A DNA stretch of 64,000 nt from Bifidobacterium sp. ESL0704 (lineage in GTDB: Bacteria; Actinomycetota; Actinomycetes; Actinomycetales; Bifidobacteriaceae), in NCBI RefSeq assembly GCF_029392075.1, contig NZ_CP113929.1:1798001-1862000 (forward strand), read 5' to 3'. The notes beneath the pieces were generated by a model. That model made no database searches, was not told the DNA's origin, and saw nothing but the letters and a program-made list of their open reading frames with translations. Below, one piece after another: positions 1 to 10,632 of the stretch. The translations under genes and the position numbers were made by a program. Numbering within the stretch: position 1 is the first letter of the stretch; each line of letters begins with the position of its first letter.

Positions 1-2289
1 ATCCACTTCCAGATCAAGCACCTCGGGCAACGTCAACCCTTGCGGGTGGGTCGGTGTCGCCAACCGTATATCGTTGACTTCCGCTCGATATCGCTGACCA
101 ACGCAAGTCGGACAAGTGATGGTGACATCAGGCAAGAACTGGATATCGAGGCTGATCTGACCGGTGCCATCGCATTGCGGGCAACGCAACGTTCCGGTGT
201 TGTAGGAGAACGCCGAGACCTTAAGCTTACGCTTTTTGGCCGAGGCCGTCGAGGCGAAGGCCTTGCGCAGCATATCCATGATGCCGCTGTAGGTGGCAAC
301 CGTCGATCGCACGTTGATGCCGATGGGTGTGGAATCGACCAGACGCACGCGGGTGATGCCGGCGGCATCGAGAGCGCGGACGTGAACCGGCAGCGGCGTA
401 TGGTCCTCCTGCGCCTGCAACGCCGGAATCAACGACTCCAACACCATCGTGGTCTTACCAGAACCCGATACGCCGGTGACAGCCGTCATCCGCCCACGCG
501 GAATCGCAACATGAAGCGAATGCACGGTATGGATGGCGCCGGTGGCCATCGTGATCCACGGAGAGTCCGCCACCGCTACGCGTGCCGAACCATCAACTTT
601 ATCGCCGATCGTTGGTGCAGCTACAGCTTTGGCCGAAGTCGCTTCTGCGTTGACCTGCTTTGATTGATAGCCGCCCTGTCCACGATGATTGACCACTTCA
701 TCATCAGGATTCGTCACTGCCATAAATGTGTGTAAATCCCGCGAAATCGGCGGCAACGTAAGGCGTTCGCGGATGACCACAGGCTGGGAACCATCGAGGA
801 AACCCGCAATGCGTGATTTCGGATTACGCAATATCTCGCCCGGTGCACCTTGCGCGAGGATACGCCCTCCCCGACTGCCGGCACCCGGGCCCATTTCGAT
901 AAAATAATCGGCGGCGGCAAGCACATGAACATCATGATCGACGAACACCACGGAATTGCCGGAAGCCAAGAGATCCCGCATCACTCCGATCAGCCCTTCG
1001 ATATTGGCCGGATGCAGACCGGTAGAAGGCTCGTCGAGCACGTAGAGTACGCCAGTGGTCTCGTTGCGTACCGCACGCGAAAGCTGGGCACGCTGCCGTT
1101 CGCCGGTGGAGAGCGTAGCGCTGGCACGGTCGAGCGTCAGATAGCCCAGACCAAGCTGAATGAGCCTACGGCCCATATCCTCCAACGTATCGACCAAACT
1201 GTCAGCCATTTGCCGCATATCGCCCGGCAACGAATCCGGCACACTCTTGGCCCATTCAAGCACTTTGCGCAGAGGCCAGGAAGTGACCTCGTCCAGATGG
1301 TATTCCCCGATTTTCGGAGCCCTTGCGGCAGCGTTCAGCCTTGAGCCGCCGCAATCCGGGCAGACGCGCTCGACCAGGAACTTCGAGACTTTGGCCATAC
1401 GCTTCTCGTCGCTGGCTCGATCGAGTTCCTTGGTCACGGTAAGTCTCGCGTTGCGGAACGTGAAATCAAGATGATGCACACCCTTGATCGAGGTGATGGT
1501 AATGGGCTTCTTCTCTTCCGGCCCGTTAAAAACGATGTCACGCTCTTTGTCGCTAAGTTCCTTGAAGGGGACATCCGTGCGCACGCCGAATTCACGGACG
1601 ATATCCGGCTGGACGTTGAAGCCGAAGGTGCGCCACGGCACGACGGCACCTTCGTCGATGGTGAGGCTTTCGTCGGGAACAAGCGCGGCGTCGTTGACCT
1701 CGTGAATGGTCCCGGTCCCCTGACATTTCGGGCACGCACCGGTGGAGTTGAACGCGAGCTCTTCGGCGCTGGGAGGCTCGACAAGAGCTCCGCAGACCGC
1801 ACAATGGATGGGAATTTCTGCTGCTACATCGAGCGTCGGCTTCTGGTAGTGACCGTTGGGGCAACGGTGCGAGGCAAGGCGCGAGAACATCAGCCTCAGC
1901 ACGTTCAGCGTCTCGGTGGAGGTGCCGAACGTCGAACGCATACCGCCGACGCCTGGCCTCTGGCGCAAAGCCAAAGCCGGCGGAATGAACCGCACCGAAT
2001 CGACCTGCGGCTTCTCGGCCTGTGTCATACGTCGGCGGGTGTAGGTCGAAAGCGCGTCAAGATAGCGCCGCGAGCCTTCCGCGTAAAGCACGCCCAATGC
2101 AAGCGACGATTTGCCGGAACCAGAGACCCCGGCGATGCCGACAAGTTCATTCAACGGAATCGAAACGTCGATATCACGCAGGTTGTGGACGCGGGCACCG
2201 CGCACTTCGATGGCCTCCGGCACAGAAGAACCTTCGGAATCGGTTCCGTCATGCCCACTTATGTTGTCACCGTTCATCGCGTTCTTCAT
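1..2289 (-). CDS. uvrA: UvrA-like ABC ATPase, 3' end off window
   Basis: Open from about 2289 to the window edge, so the C-terminus is missing. UvrA proteins are dimeric ABC ATPases that recognise bulky DNA damage. Seen in reading order: Walker [14 protein letters not shown] near residue 48, a first zinc region ([23 protein letters not shown]), the signature [14 protein letters not shown], Walker [15 protein letters not shown], and a second ATPase module with [14 protein letters not shown] and a second zinc-like pair ([15 protein letters not shown]). The stretch after the first zinc region is short, with no room for a full UvrB-binding domain. That suggests a class II/III UvrA paralogue and not the housekeeping UvrA, but this is inference. 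ATGs at 2289 and 2277 are both possible starts. GGGAATGGA about 10 bases upstream favours 2289. Confidence 0.85.
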   Translation of the reverse strand, partial: MKNAMNGDNISGHDGTDSEGSSVPEAIEVRGARVHNLRDIDVSIPLNELVGIAGVSGSGKSSLALGVLYAEGSRRYLDALSTYTRRRMTQAEKPQVDSVRFIPPALALRQRPGVGGMRSTFGTSTETLNVLRLMFSRLASHRCPNGHYQKPTLDVAAEIPIHCAVCGALVEPPSAEELAFNSTGACPKCQGTGTIHEVNDAALVPDESLTIDEGAVVPWRTFGFNVQPDIVREFGVRTDVPFKELSDKERDIVFNGPEEKKPITITSIKGVHHLDFTFRNARLTVTKELDRASDEKRMAKVSKFLVERVCPDCGGSRLNAAARAPKIGEYHLDEVTSWPLRKVLEWAKSVPDSLPGDMRQMADSLVDTLEDMGRRLIQLGLGYLTLDRASATLSTGERQRAQLSRAVRNETTGVLYVLDEPSTGLHPANIEGLIGVMRDLLASGNSVVFVDHDVHVLAAADYFIEMGPGAGSRGGRILAQGAPGEILRNPKSRIAGFLDGSQPVVIRERLTLPPISRDLHTFMAVTNPDDEVVNHRGQGGYQSKQVNAEATSAKAVAAPTIGDKVDGSARVAVADSPWITMATGAIHTVHSLHVAIPRGRMTAVTGVSGSGKTTMVLESLIPALQAQEDHTPLPVHVRALDAAGITRVRLVDSTPIGINVRSTVATYSGIMDMLRKAFASTASAKKRKLKVSAFSYNTGTLRCPQCDGTGQISLDIQFLPDVTITCPTCVGQRYRAEVNDIRLATPTHPQGLTLPEVLDLEVD

Positions 2290-2425
2290 ACATATTCCAT
2301 TCCCGCTGTCGTTCACTCTGCCAACTCTATTCGCCGTACCTACTTTGTTCCATATCGGAGCATAATCGGCCACCACTTCTTACGATTCTCAACAAACAAA
2401 AAGTGCAATTTGCACGAAAAAAAGT

Positions 2426-3108
2426 TACACTTTTCCGACGCTACCGTGCGAGAAGTGCACTTTATACGACAGAACTTGCATTTTCCCAACGCCACCGTGA
2501 GAAAAATGCATTTTACTTGATGTCACATGCACTTTTCCGACGCTACCGTGCGAGAAGTGCACTTTAGAAACTACTGATTGCACTTTTCCGACGGCAGCGT
2601 AGAAAAAGTGCAGTCGAGAAACCACTGATTGCACTTTTCTAACACCAGCGTCGCAGAAGTGCACTTTATATGATGCCACATGCACTTTTCCGACGGCAGC
2701 GTAGAAAAAGTGCAGTCGAGAAACCACTGATTGCACTTTTCCGACACCAGCGTCGCAGAAGTGCACTTTATATGATGCCACACGCACCTTTCCGACGGCA
2801 GCGTAGAAAAAGTGCAGTCGAGAAACCACTGATTGCACTTTTCCGACACCAGCGTCGCAGAAGTGCACTTTATATGATGCCACACGCACCTTTCCGACGG
2901 CAGCGTAGAAAAAGTGCACTTTATATGATGCCACACGCACCTTTCCGACGGCAGCGTAGAAAAAGTGCAGTCGAGAAACCACTGATTGCACTTTTCCGAC
3001 ACCAGCGTCGCAGAAGTGCACTTTATATGATGCCACACGCACCTTTCCGACGGCAACGTACAAAAAGTGCAGTCGAGAGCCGCACATTTCTACCGGCAAC
3101 GCAAAAGG
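2426..3108. repeat. Array of 51-bp hairpin repeats
   Basis: Thirteen head-to-tail units start every 51 bases from 2426 to 3038, followed by one decayed unit near 3081. Each unit is an imperfect inverted repeat, TGCACTTTT then a 16-base centre then AAAAGTGCA, followed by a 17-base linker. Two linkers, GTCGAGAAACCACTGAT and CTTTATATGATGCCACA, mostly alternate and produce a 102-bp higher-order repeat. The left units are more diverged than the right ones. Because 51 is a multiple of three, several frames stay open on both strands. They encode 17-residue repeats with no recognisable domain and I do not call them genes. The array lies upstream of the uvrA-like gene and downstream of the helicase gene. 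Confidence 0.93.
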
Positions 3109-3133
3109 TGCCATGGAAATCCATGACACCTTT
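3104..3133 (-). terminator. Probable terminator of the helicase gene
   Basis: AAAGGTG and CACCTTT form the outer stem and ATGG/CCAT extends it. Read on the minus strand the stem is followed by TTTTGCG. It lies about 60 bases past the helicase stop and just before the repeat array. Confidence 0.6.
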
Positions 3134-3191
3134 AAACACAGTCAAATCACAACCAGCCGGCAACAAGCGCCAAGCCGCCGCTTACCGCGTT

Positions 3192-5297
3192 TCAGCGAGA
3201 ACGACGGAAAGGGGTCGAGTTGCGCTTACCGTGCGAACGATGGAAACCGTCGGCCTTGCGCGAGCGCTGGCCATGGCCACCGGAGCGACCTTCATCACGA
3301 CCGCGACCATCGTGACGGCGGTCCTCATAACCCCCGTCACGACGCCCACCGGACTTGCCGTAGCCACCGTCGTGACGATTCGACTTGCGTGAGCCGTAGG
3401 AATCCCCACCGCGTCCGCCGGAACGGTTGCCCTCATAACGGCCCTTGCCGCCACGCTTGCCGCGATCGTCAAAATCAGAATGGCGCGAGCGCTTGCCGCT
3501 GTTCTTGCGGTAGCCGTCATCGTAGAAATCACGCGAACGTCGGTCATCGCGACGTCCACGCGAGGAACGGCCGTCAATGGGGCCTTGGCCGTCATCATAA
3601 CGGGGGTTGCGGTTCTTGTGGCCGTCATGACGATTGCCGTTCGATCGTGAATCGTTGAAATCACGGGAATCGAAGCCACCGTTACGACCACCACGACCGT
3701 TGAATCCCTCGTCACCGTCTTCACGATCGTGCCGGCCCGACGAACGCCGGGAACCTTCATGACGGTTGTTGCGGTCACGCCGTCCGCCACGATCCTTGCG
3801 ACCATATCCACCATGACCGCCACGGCCCTCATTGCGTCCGCCACGACCGGTGCGTCCGGCCCTGCGGTTGACCACCGGCACCGTCAGCGTCCAGCCTTCG
3901 ACCAGCGGGGCGTGCTCCCCCACCAGTTCCTCAAGTTCGGGGGCTCCGGGAACAATCTGCTGGCTCTTGGCCTTGATGCCGGCGCGACGCAGCATCTGAC
4001 GCGCGTCACGACGCTGATTGGGCAGCACCAGCGTGACCACATCGCCAGATTCGCCGGCACGAGCGGTACGGCCGGAACGGTGCAGGAACGACTTCGGGTC
4101 CTCCGGCGGCTCGGTCTGCACGACCATCTCCACATCGCTGACGTCGATGCCACGCGCGGCCACATCGGTGGCCACCAGCACGTTGACGTCACCGGAAGTG
4201 AACGCGGCCAGGTGGCGGTCGCGTTGGTTCTGCGAAAGGTTGCCTTGCAGATCGACGGCCGGGATACCTTCATGCACCAGCTTGTCGGCCATCTTCTTTG
4301 CCTGGTACTTGGTGCGGGTGAAGAGGATGCGCTTGCCCTTGCCGCTGGCGAGCTCGCGGATGACCTCGTATTTGTTGCCCTGCGAGACCTCGAAGACGTG
4401 GTGGGTCATCGTGTCGACCTGCGCGTCGGCGGGCGCGATCTCGTGGATCTTCGGGTCGTGCAGGAATTGACGCACGACCTTATCGACGCCGTGGTCGAGC
4501 GTGGCGGAGAAGAGCATACGCTGGCCGTTCGGGTCGACTTGTTCGAGCAGACGCTGCACGGACGGAAGGAAGCCCATATCGGCCATTTCATCGGCCTCGT
4601 CCAGCACGGCCACTTCCACATCCTCGATGGACAGCGCGCCCTGGCGCAGCAGATCCTCCAAGCGTCCGGGGCAGGCGACGATGATTTCGGCGCCGGCCTT
4701 CAGCTCGTTGATCTGACGGCTGTATTTGACGCCACCGTAGATGGTGGCGGTCTGCATGTCGTAGGCGGCGGCGAGCGGAGCCACGACCTCGTTGATCTGA
4801 TTGACCAGCTCACGGGTGGGCGCGAGAATCATGCCATGCGGATGCGGCAGCATCGCACGCTTTCGGGCATTGCGATCGCCGCGGTCCATACGCTCGAAGT
4901 CGCGCATCACCGCCTCGCCCTCATCCTGTTCGCCCAGCCTGGCGACCAGCGGGATGGCGAAGGCAAGCGTCTTGCCGCTTCCGGTCTCGCCCCGGCCGAG
5001 CACATCGCGCCCGGCCAGCGAATCGCCGAGCGTATCGGCCTGAATGGGGAACGCGACGGTCTTGCCGTCACGAGCCAATACGCTCACCAGCGGCCCCGGC
5101 ACACCGAGCTCGGCGAAGGTGCGCTCGGGCCGGTCGCCGGACTTGGCGTATGCAGCCGCGCTTTCGGCCGCTTCTTCACCCTTCTTGGATTTGAAATTAT
5201 GGGAATCAGGATTATTCATTTCGTATTCTGCATGCCGCTCGCCGCTAAAATCGGCAGAGTTGTCTGGATTATTTTCGTAAGTACGACGCCTCGGCAC
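3192..5297 (-). CDS. DEAD-box ATP-dependent RNA helicase with RG-rich tail
   Basis: An ATP-dependent RNA helicase of the RhlE/DeaD type, expected to remodel structured RNA in ribosome assembly or mRNA decay. Motifs seen: Q-motif FPIQADTL, motif I GETGSGKT, Ia PTRELVNQI, motif II VLDEADEM, motif III SATLD, motif V ATDVAARGIDV and motif VI HRSGRTARAG. The helicase core ends near residue 470. The remaining roughly 230 residues are very rich in Arg, Gly, Asp and Ser (GGR, RDG and similar), a disordered RNA-binding tail longer than in most homologues. The first ATG encodes MPRRRTYENN. An internal ATG (MNNPDSHN) could also serve, because the core begins only near residue 60. It is monocistronic, divergent from def. 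Confidence 0.95.
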   Translation of the reverse strand: MPRRRTYENNPDNSADFSGERHAEYEMNNPDSHNFKSKKGEEAAESAAAYAKSGDRPERTFAELGVPGPLVSVLARDGKTVAFPIQADTLGDSLAGRDVLGRGETGSGKTLAFAIPLVARLGEQDEGEAVMRDFERMDRGDRNARKRAMLPHPHGMILAPTRELVNQINEVVAPLAAAYDMQTATIYGGVKYSRQINELKAGAEIIVACPGRLEDLLRQGALSIEDVEVAVLDEADEMADMGFLPSVQRLLEQVDPNGQRMLFSATLDHGVDKVVRQFLHDPKIHEIAPADAQVDTMTHHVFEVSQGNKYEVIRELASGKGKRILFTRTKYQAKKMADKLVHEGIPAVDLQGNLSQNQRDRHLAAFTSGDVNVLVATDVAARGIDVSDVEMVVQTEPPEDPKSFLHRSGRTARAGESGDVVTLVLPNQRRDARQMLRRAGIKAKSQQIVPGAPELEELVGEHAPLVEGWTLTVPVVNRRAGRTGRGGRNEGRGGHGGYGRKDRGGRRDRNNRHEGSRRSSGRHDREDGDEGFNGRGGRNGGFDSRDFNDSRSNGNRHDGHKNRNPRYDDGQGPIDGRSSRGRRDDRRSRDFYDDGYRKNSGKRSRHSDFDDRGKRGGKGRYEGNRSGGRGGDSYGSRKSNRHDGGYGKSGGRRDGGYEDRRHDGRGRDEGRSGGHGQRSRKADGFHRSHGKRNSTPFRRSR

Positions 5298-5512
5298 AAT
5301 AGCCTTTCAAAAGATTGAAGCCGACCTGTCGTTTATAGTTGCGGACCCCGGCTTCGTAATGGACAATTCAGTATATCAGACACGCCCCACAACGATGAGA
5401 TAAGCGATTGCCGCACTCGTCGCAATAGCACCGCACGAAATCACAAAGCTATGTCGAATACTATCGTTGAATATCAAAGAAACTTCGCCGACAATTCGCA
5501 GAGGACGACATC

Positions 5513-5929
5513 ATGCAACAACCCATCACCACCTCACCCGCCTTTCTCGCCAAGCCGAGCGCACCTGCCACGCCGGAGGATCTGAAGTGCGCGGCTGACC
5601 TGAAAGATACGCTTGAGGCGAATGCCGAGCGTTGCGTCGGCATGGCCGCAAATATGATCGGCGTACACAAACGAATCATCGTGTTTTCCGATGATCTGAC
5701 CGGACGCATCATGACGATGTTCAATCCCGAAATCATCGAAAAGGCCGAACCATACGAAACCGAGGAAGGATGCCTTTGTCTGGAATCCAGAAGAAAGACG
5801 ACACGGTTCACATCCATTCGGGTGCGTTATCAGGACAGGCGGTTCAAAGAGCGCACCGCCAATTTCAACGGATGGACGGCGCAAATCATCCAGCATGAGA
5901 TCGACCACTGCAATGGCATAGTCATTTGA
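5513..5929 (+). CDS. def: Peptide deformylase
   Basis: Removes the formyl group from the N-terminal methionine of new proteins; a cytosolic metalloenzyme. The three family motifs are present in order: motif 1 as GMAANMIG (residues 43-50), motif 2 as EEGCLCL with the metal-binding Cys at residue 87, and motif 3 as QHEIDH with metal ligands His128 and His132 and catalytic Glu129. Motif 1 normally carries a Gln (AAPQ); here that position is Met, so this is a divergent deformylase. Its 138 residues are short for the family because the C-terminal extension is missing. Start chosen at ATG 5513, behind AGAGGA about nine bases upstream. The gene stands alone, divergent from the helicase. Confidence 0.9.
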   Translation: MQQPITTSPAFLAKPSAPATPEDLKCAADLKDTLEANAERCVGMAANMIGVHKRIIVFSDDLTGRIMTMFNPEIIEKAEPYETEEGCLCLESRRKTTRFTSIRVRYQDRRFKERTANFNGWTAQIIQHEIDHCNGIVI

Positions 5930-5996
5930 GCCTATCTCAGCCGTGCAAACCTCTGCCGGAAGTTACCGGCCAACACTCTAAAACCAACCGTCGCGT

Positions 5997-6887
5997 TCAC
6001 TCCGATTCCACGACGGCAGCGCTGGGCGGGGTCTGCTTCTTGTGGCGCGGACTCGGCTGCTTGGCTGCGGGGACATCCGTATAAGGGTGGCCCATGCTGG
6101 CCGTGGATGTATAGAAGCTTTTCGTCGTACCGTTCGCATTGACATTGGGCAACGGCGAGCTGGGAGCGTTTGGGGCACCGTCGGGATGCCCGGTCTCCCC
6201 TCGACGGTAACGTTCCATCATCCGCTTCTGCAGATCGGCGGCGCTCGGCGGCGTCCATGTCAGGGCGTTGGCACCGGCTGCGATGGTTTCTCGGATCGAT
6301 TCGGCCGACCCGCCGGAGCTGGCCACCACTGGAATCTCCGGGTAGCGCTCCTTGATGCGCGCCACCACCTCGGCGGTGTTCCTGCCGGCGGCGACGTTGA
6401 TGATCTTCGCGCCGGCCTCGATCTTGCGCTGCACCGTATCGTCCCATTTCACGACCGTCGCCATCACCGGGACATGAACGGTCATCGACACCTCGCGCAC
6501 GATCTCCACCTCGCTGGGCGCGTTGAGCACGACACCGGCGACTCCTTGCATTTCAGCAAACACCGCTAATTCGAGCACGCGTGTGCCGGTGGTGGTGCCT
6601 CCCCCGACGCCCACGAACACCGGGGCCTGAGCCACGGAAAGCACCGCCTGGTTGATGACCGGCTGGCCGGTGAACGGGTAGACCGCCAGAATGGCGTCGG
6701 CGTTCGTATTGTGAATCACTGCGGCGTCGGTCGTGTAGGCGAAGGAACGCAAGCGACGGCCCTGCAGCAACATTCCCGAGGACTGTTCAATCTCCACGGG
6801 TACACGGGCATCGGTCGAGCTCAGCGGGTTCTCAACAGGCAAAGCCTCTGGCAGATTCGCCGGAAGATTCGACATTCTCCGTTCCAT
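5997..6887 (-). CDS. TIM-barrel fold protein of unknown substrate
   Basis: The central 200 residues look like an (alpha/beta)8 barrel: repeated hydrophobic strands (APVFVGVGGG, GVAGVVLNAP, VPVMATVVKWDD, AKIINVAAGRNT, IPVVASSGGS, GANALTWTPP) with Gly-rich loops typical of phosphate-binding barrels. It is reminiscent of IMP dehydrogenase and indole-glycerol-phosphate synthase folds, but no diagnostic catalytic motif is visible, so no reaction is assigned. The last 70 residues are Pro/Ser/Thr-rich and probably disordered. ATG 6887 was chosen because GGGAG sits seven bases upstream. ATG 6923 is an alternative, but its GAGGTGA runs directly into the start codon. The gene is monocistronic. Confidence 0.7.
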   Translation of the reverse strand: MERRMSNLPANLPEALPVENPLSSTDARVPVEIEQSSGMLLQGRRLRSFAYTTDAAVIHNTNADAILAVYPFTGQPVINQAVLSVAQAPVFVGVGGGTTTGTRVLELAVFAEMQGVAGVVLNAPSEVEIVREVSMTVHVPVMATVVKWDDTVQRKIEAGAKIINVAAGRNTAEVVARIKERYPEIPVVASSGGSAESIRETIAAGANALTWTPPSAADLQKRMMERYRRGETGHPDGAPNAPSSPLPNVNANGTTKSFYTSTASMGHPYTDVPAAKQPSPRHKKQTPPSAAVVESE

Positions 6888-6923
6888 AGCGCCGCTCCCT
6901 TCATAAGTCTCAGTATCATTCAC

Positions 6924-7215
6924 CTCAGCCGGTCACAGCCGTCTTTCCTCAAACATTCTAATCGTATGACATCACAACATTTAGACCGGACCAAGCACAT
7001 TACCAGACCCAACATATCAGCGCTGCCATTTGTTCCCGCTTACACGTCATTTCTTGACAAAACGCACAAAAGGGACATTAAACCGAGGGTAAAGATTCCT
7101 TGAAACGTCTACTCGATATGCCAAAATTGGCTTGAATCCGCGGGTTGGTCAAACCCGGCGGAATGGTTGAAACGCAATGAGACAAAGCACACATTAACAA
7201 CAAAGGAACGAATAC
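6924..7215. other. Intergenic region upstream of ettA
   Basis: No convincing gene or structured RNA is visible. It presumably holds divergent promoters for the TIM-barrel gene and ettA. The only clear signal is AAAGGA seven to eight bases before the TTG start of ettA. Confidence 0.4.
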
Positions 7216-8887
<1,672 letters not shown>

Positions 8888-8892
<5 letters not shown>

Positions 8893-9041
8893 GCAGACAG
8901 TCCGGTGGACTGCCTGTAGCGTCAGTGAGCGCGACGCATCGAGCGCGAAGGCGAAACAGCAGGTTTTCACCGTTAAGCAGACAGTCCAGCGGACTGCCTG
9001 TAGCGTCAGTGAGCGCGACGCATCGAACGCGAAGGCGAAAC
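8888..9041. repeat. Duplicated 70-bp structured element overlapping the ettA stop
   Basis: Two copies, 8888-8957 and 8972-9041, differ at about three of 70 positions and have an 84-base period. Each contains CAGTCC...GGACTG and GCGTC...GACGC stems. Copy 1 begins with the last ettA codon and its TAA stop. The differences fall in the first loop and a single-stranded position, so the stems are conserved. Confidence 0.85.
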
Positions 9042-9087
9042 CGCTAACCCAGTAGAATCACGTTTCCACCTGCAGAATCGTCATATT

Positions 9088-9128
9088 CCAACCGTTTCTC
9101 AGCTCTCACGAGTACACGGAACGGTTGG
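9088..9128 (+). terminator. Possible terminator downstream of ettA
   Basis: CCAACCGTT and AACGGTTGG form a nine-base stem with a loop of about 23 bases, followed by GATTCTTT. The loop is long, so this is a moderate call. Confidence 0.45.
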
Positions 9129-9193
9129 GATTCTTTATTGGGGATACGACCCAGCCACCACTACCAGCCGATAGTCGCTGCTGCAATAAAGTG

Positions 9194-9257
9194 GTCGTTA
9201 CTGGTACAGAGTGGTCATTTGAACCACATAGAATGACCACTCTGTACCAGTAACGAC
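9194..9257. repeat. Left copy of long perfect palindrome flanking the AbiEi-like gene
   Basis: The 26-base arm at 9194-9219 (beginning GTCGTTACTGGTACAGAGTG) is repeated in exact reverse complement at 9232-9257, with a 12-base loop. A near-identical hairpin lies at 10440-10503, on the other side of the gene between them. Confidence 0.97.
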
Positions 9258-9289
9258 TCATTAGCGCCATTATCTACGCCAGATGGGCA

Positions 9290-10270
9290 TCATTGGCGGG
9301 ACGAAACCATCCGTCGCATCATCGGCACACCGGCATTAACAAGCCTGCGGACAGGTACGCCTTGTTCGTGCAGCTGTTTCGACGACAACCGCACCACCAC
9401 CGATACCCCCGCCCGAATCAACGCCGATTCCCTGGCACGCTCATCGTTAACAACCTGCCAACTACCATACCCATGGTTCATCTCCGGATTGACGTATTTT
9501 TCCAATCCGTCGTATTCCAAAACGACGATCCGTCCATTCCCGCATTCCCACGAGAAATCGGTACGATAGCGTGCCCCGGTTTTAGGATCGATGAACTCAC
9601 GCTGCAACCGTGGGACGGCAAAACCGGAATCAATAAGCAACGCGCGGCACCGCGACTCTCCGCCGTTCTCGCTGAGCCCGTCAGCATAACGCAATGGTCT
9701 AAGCACCCTCGTGTAATCGCACCGCAACCCCGAGCAGATTCCAGTCACCTCTTTATCTACCAGCAGACCACGCCTCAGAGCGCTGTCGAACAACGGAAGC
9801 ACCTGTTCGAACGGGTAAAGCAACGCACAATCCACCAAAGTCCTCGCCACGCTCGTTACCTTCACCCCATCAATGACTTTCATCGAAGTATGCGGCGCAT
9901 AGATATGACGCAAATGCGAATCGGAAGATTTGGGCGTCGATTCCTTTCCCGCGATGAAGACCAGCCCGTCTTTGTGCAAGACGTATCCATGCTCAAAACC
10001 AAACATCGAAGCCGCACTGATTCCCGCGAACCTCCACCACGGATGCATAAGCGCCAGCGTACGAACCAGATGACGGGAACGCTCGATGGGGTCAAGCGAA
10101 TCCGCATATTCCTTGCGCGCGTAAACGTTCCTGTATGGGCTCACCAGTTGTCCGGCATGAAGTTTCCTCGACAACGCCCGATACTGGCCCGGGCTGGAAC
10201 CGTAACAATATCGTCGCCGCGTCTCGCCTTGCACCAATAATCGGCTGATTTCTTCCACATATCTTCCCAT
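9290..10270 (-). CDS. AbiEi-like N-terminal domain fused to DUF559/Vsr-like nuclease fold
   Basis: Residues 20-110 look like the winged-helix region found in AbiEi-type antitoxin proteins (ALSRKLHAGQLVSPYRNVYA, then a region around GISAASMFGFEHGYVL). Residues 210-300 look like a DUF559/Vsr-like PD-(D/E)XK fold: YRTDFSWECGNGRIVVLEYDG has the family Asp and Glu-x-Asp-Gly pattern. No AbiEii nucleotidyltransferase toxin lies next to it, so it is an orphan. Its function is unknown; a DNA-binding or nicking role is inference. The gene sits exactly between two almost identical perfect palindromes. No clear ribosome binding site precedes ATG 10270, so the start is uncertain. Confidence 0.8.
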   Translation of the reverse strand: MGRYVEEISRLLVQGETRRRYCYGSSPGQYRALSRKLHAGQLVSPYRNVYARKEYADSLDPIERSRHLVRTLALMHPWWRFAGISAASMFGFEHGYVLHKDGLVFIAGKESTPKSSDSHLRHIYAPHTSMKVIDGVKVTSVARTLVDCALLYPFEQVLPLFDSALRRGLLVDKEVTGICSGLRCDYTRVLRPLRYADGLSENGGESRCRALLIDSGFAVPRLQREFIDPKTGARYRTDFSWECGNGRIVVLEYDGLEKYVNPEMNHGYGSWQVVNDERARESALIRAGVSVVVRLSSKQLHEQGVPVRRLVNAGVPMMRRMVSSRQ

Positions 10271-10439
10271 ATCAAAACACTATCGTCATTAAGGTTTTCA
10301 TCTCGGGAAAAACGAGTACTGTGGTCGAACGCTCTGTTGCCCGGCGTGTCGGTGGATAACTATCGACTATCCACATCAATGCACACGATTATTCCTGCAC
10401 GATACCTACTTCATTCGCAAATTTCACTGGTATTTTCTA

Positions 10440-10503
10440 GTCGTTACTGGTACAAAGTGGTCAAATTCATGGGCTGAAATGACCACTTTGTACCAGTAAC
10501 GAC
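10440..10503. repeat. Right copy of long perfect palindrome
   Basis: Arms 10440-10463 and 10480-10503 are exact reverse complements over 24 bases, with a 16-base loop. Compared with the left copy, the stem differs by one base pair (ACAGAGT versus ACAAAGT) and the partner arm carries the matching change. The loops are unrelated. Confidence 0.97.
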
Positions 10504-10632
10504 CACTTAACCGCATCTGACGAATTGTTCGGACACGTGGACCGTTATCAGATAATGGCGTAATCCGGCCGGAAAGTTCGGCGGCGCGGATAAACTCGAC
10601 CAAGAAACTGTAAACAGGAAATGAGGAGCGAC

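Noticed and set aside
2426..3108. CRISPR array.
   Set aside because: Both the stem unit and the linkers repeat; there are no unique spacers and no cas genes nearby.
2425..3129. Long open frames on both strands across the 51-bp array, encoding 17-residue repeats.
   Set aside because: They stay open only because 51 is divisible by three. No signal peptide, ribosome binding site or known domain is present, and several frames are equally open.
3729..5318. Long plus-strand frame antisense to the helicase.
   Set aside because: It mirrors the codon bias of the helicase gene; its translation is low-complexity and has no motifs.
9290..10270. Complete AbiE toxin-antitoxin system.
   Set aside because: Only an AbiEi-like domain is present; no AbiEii nucleotidyltransferase gene is next to it.
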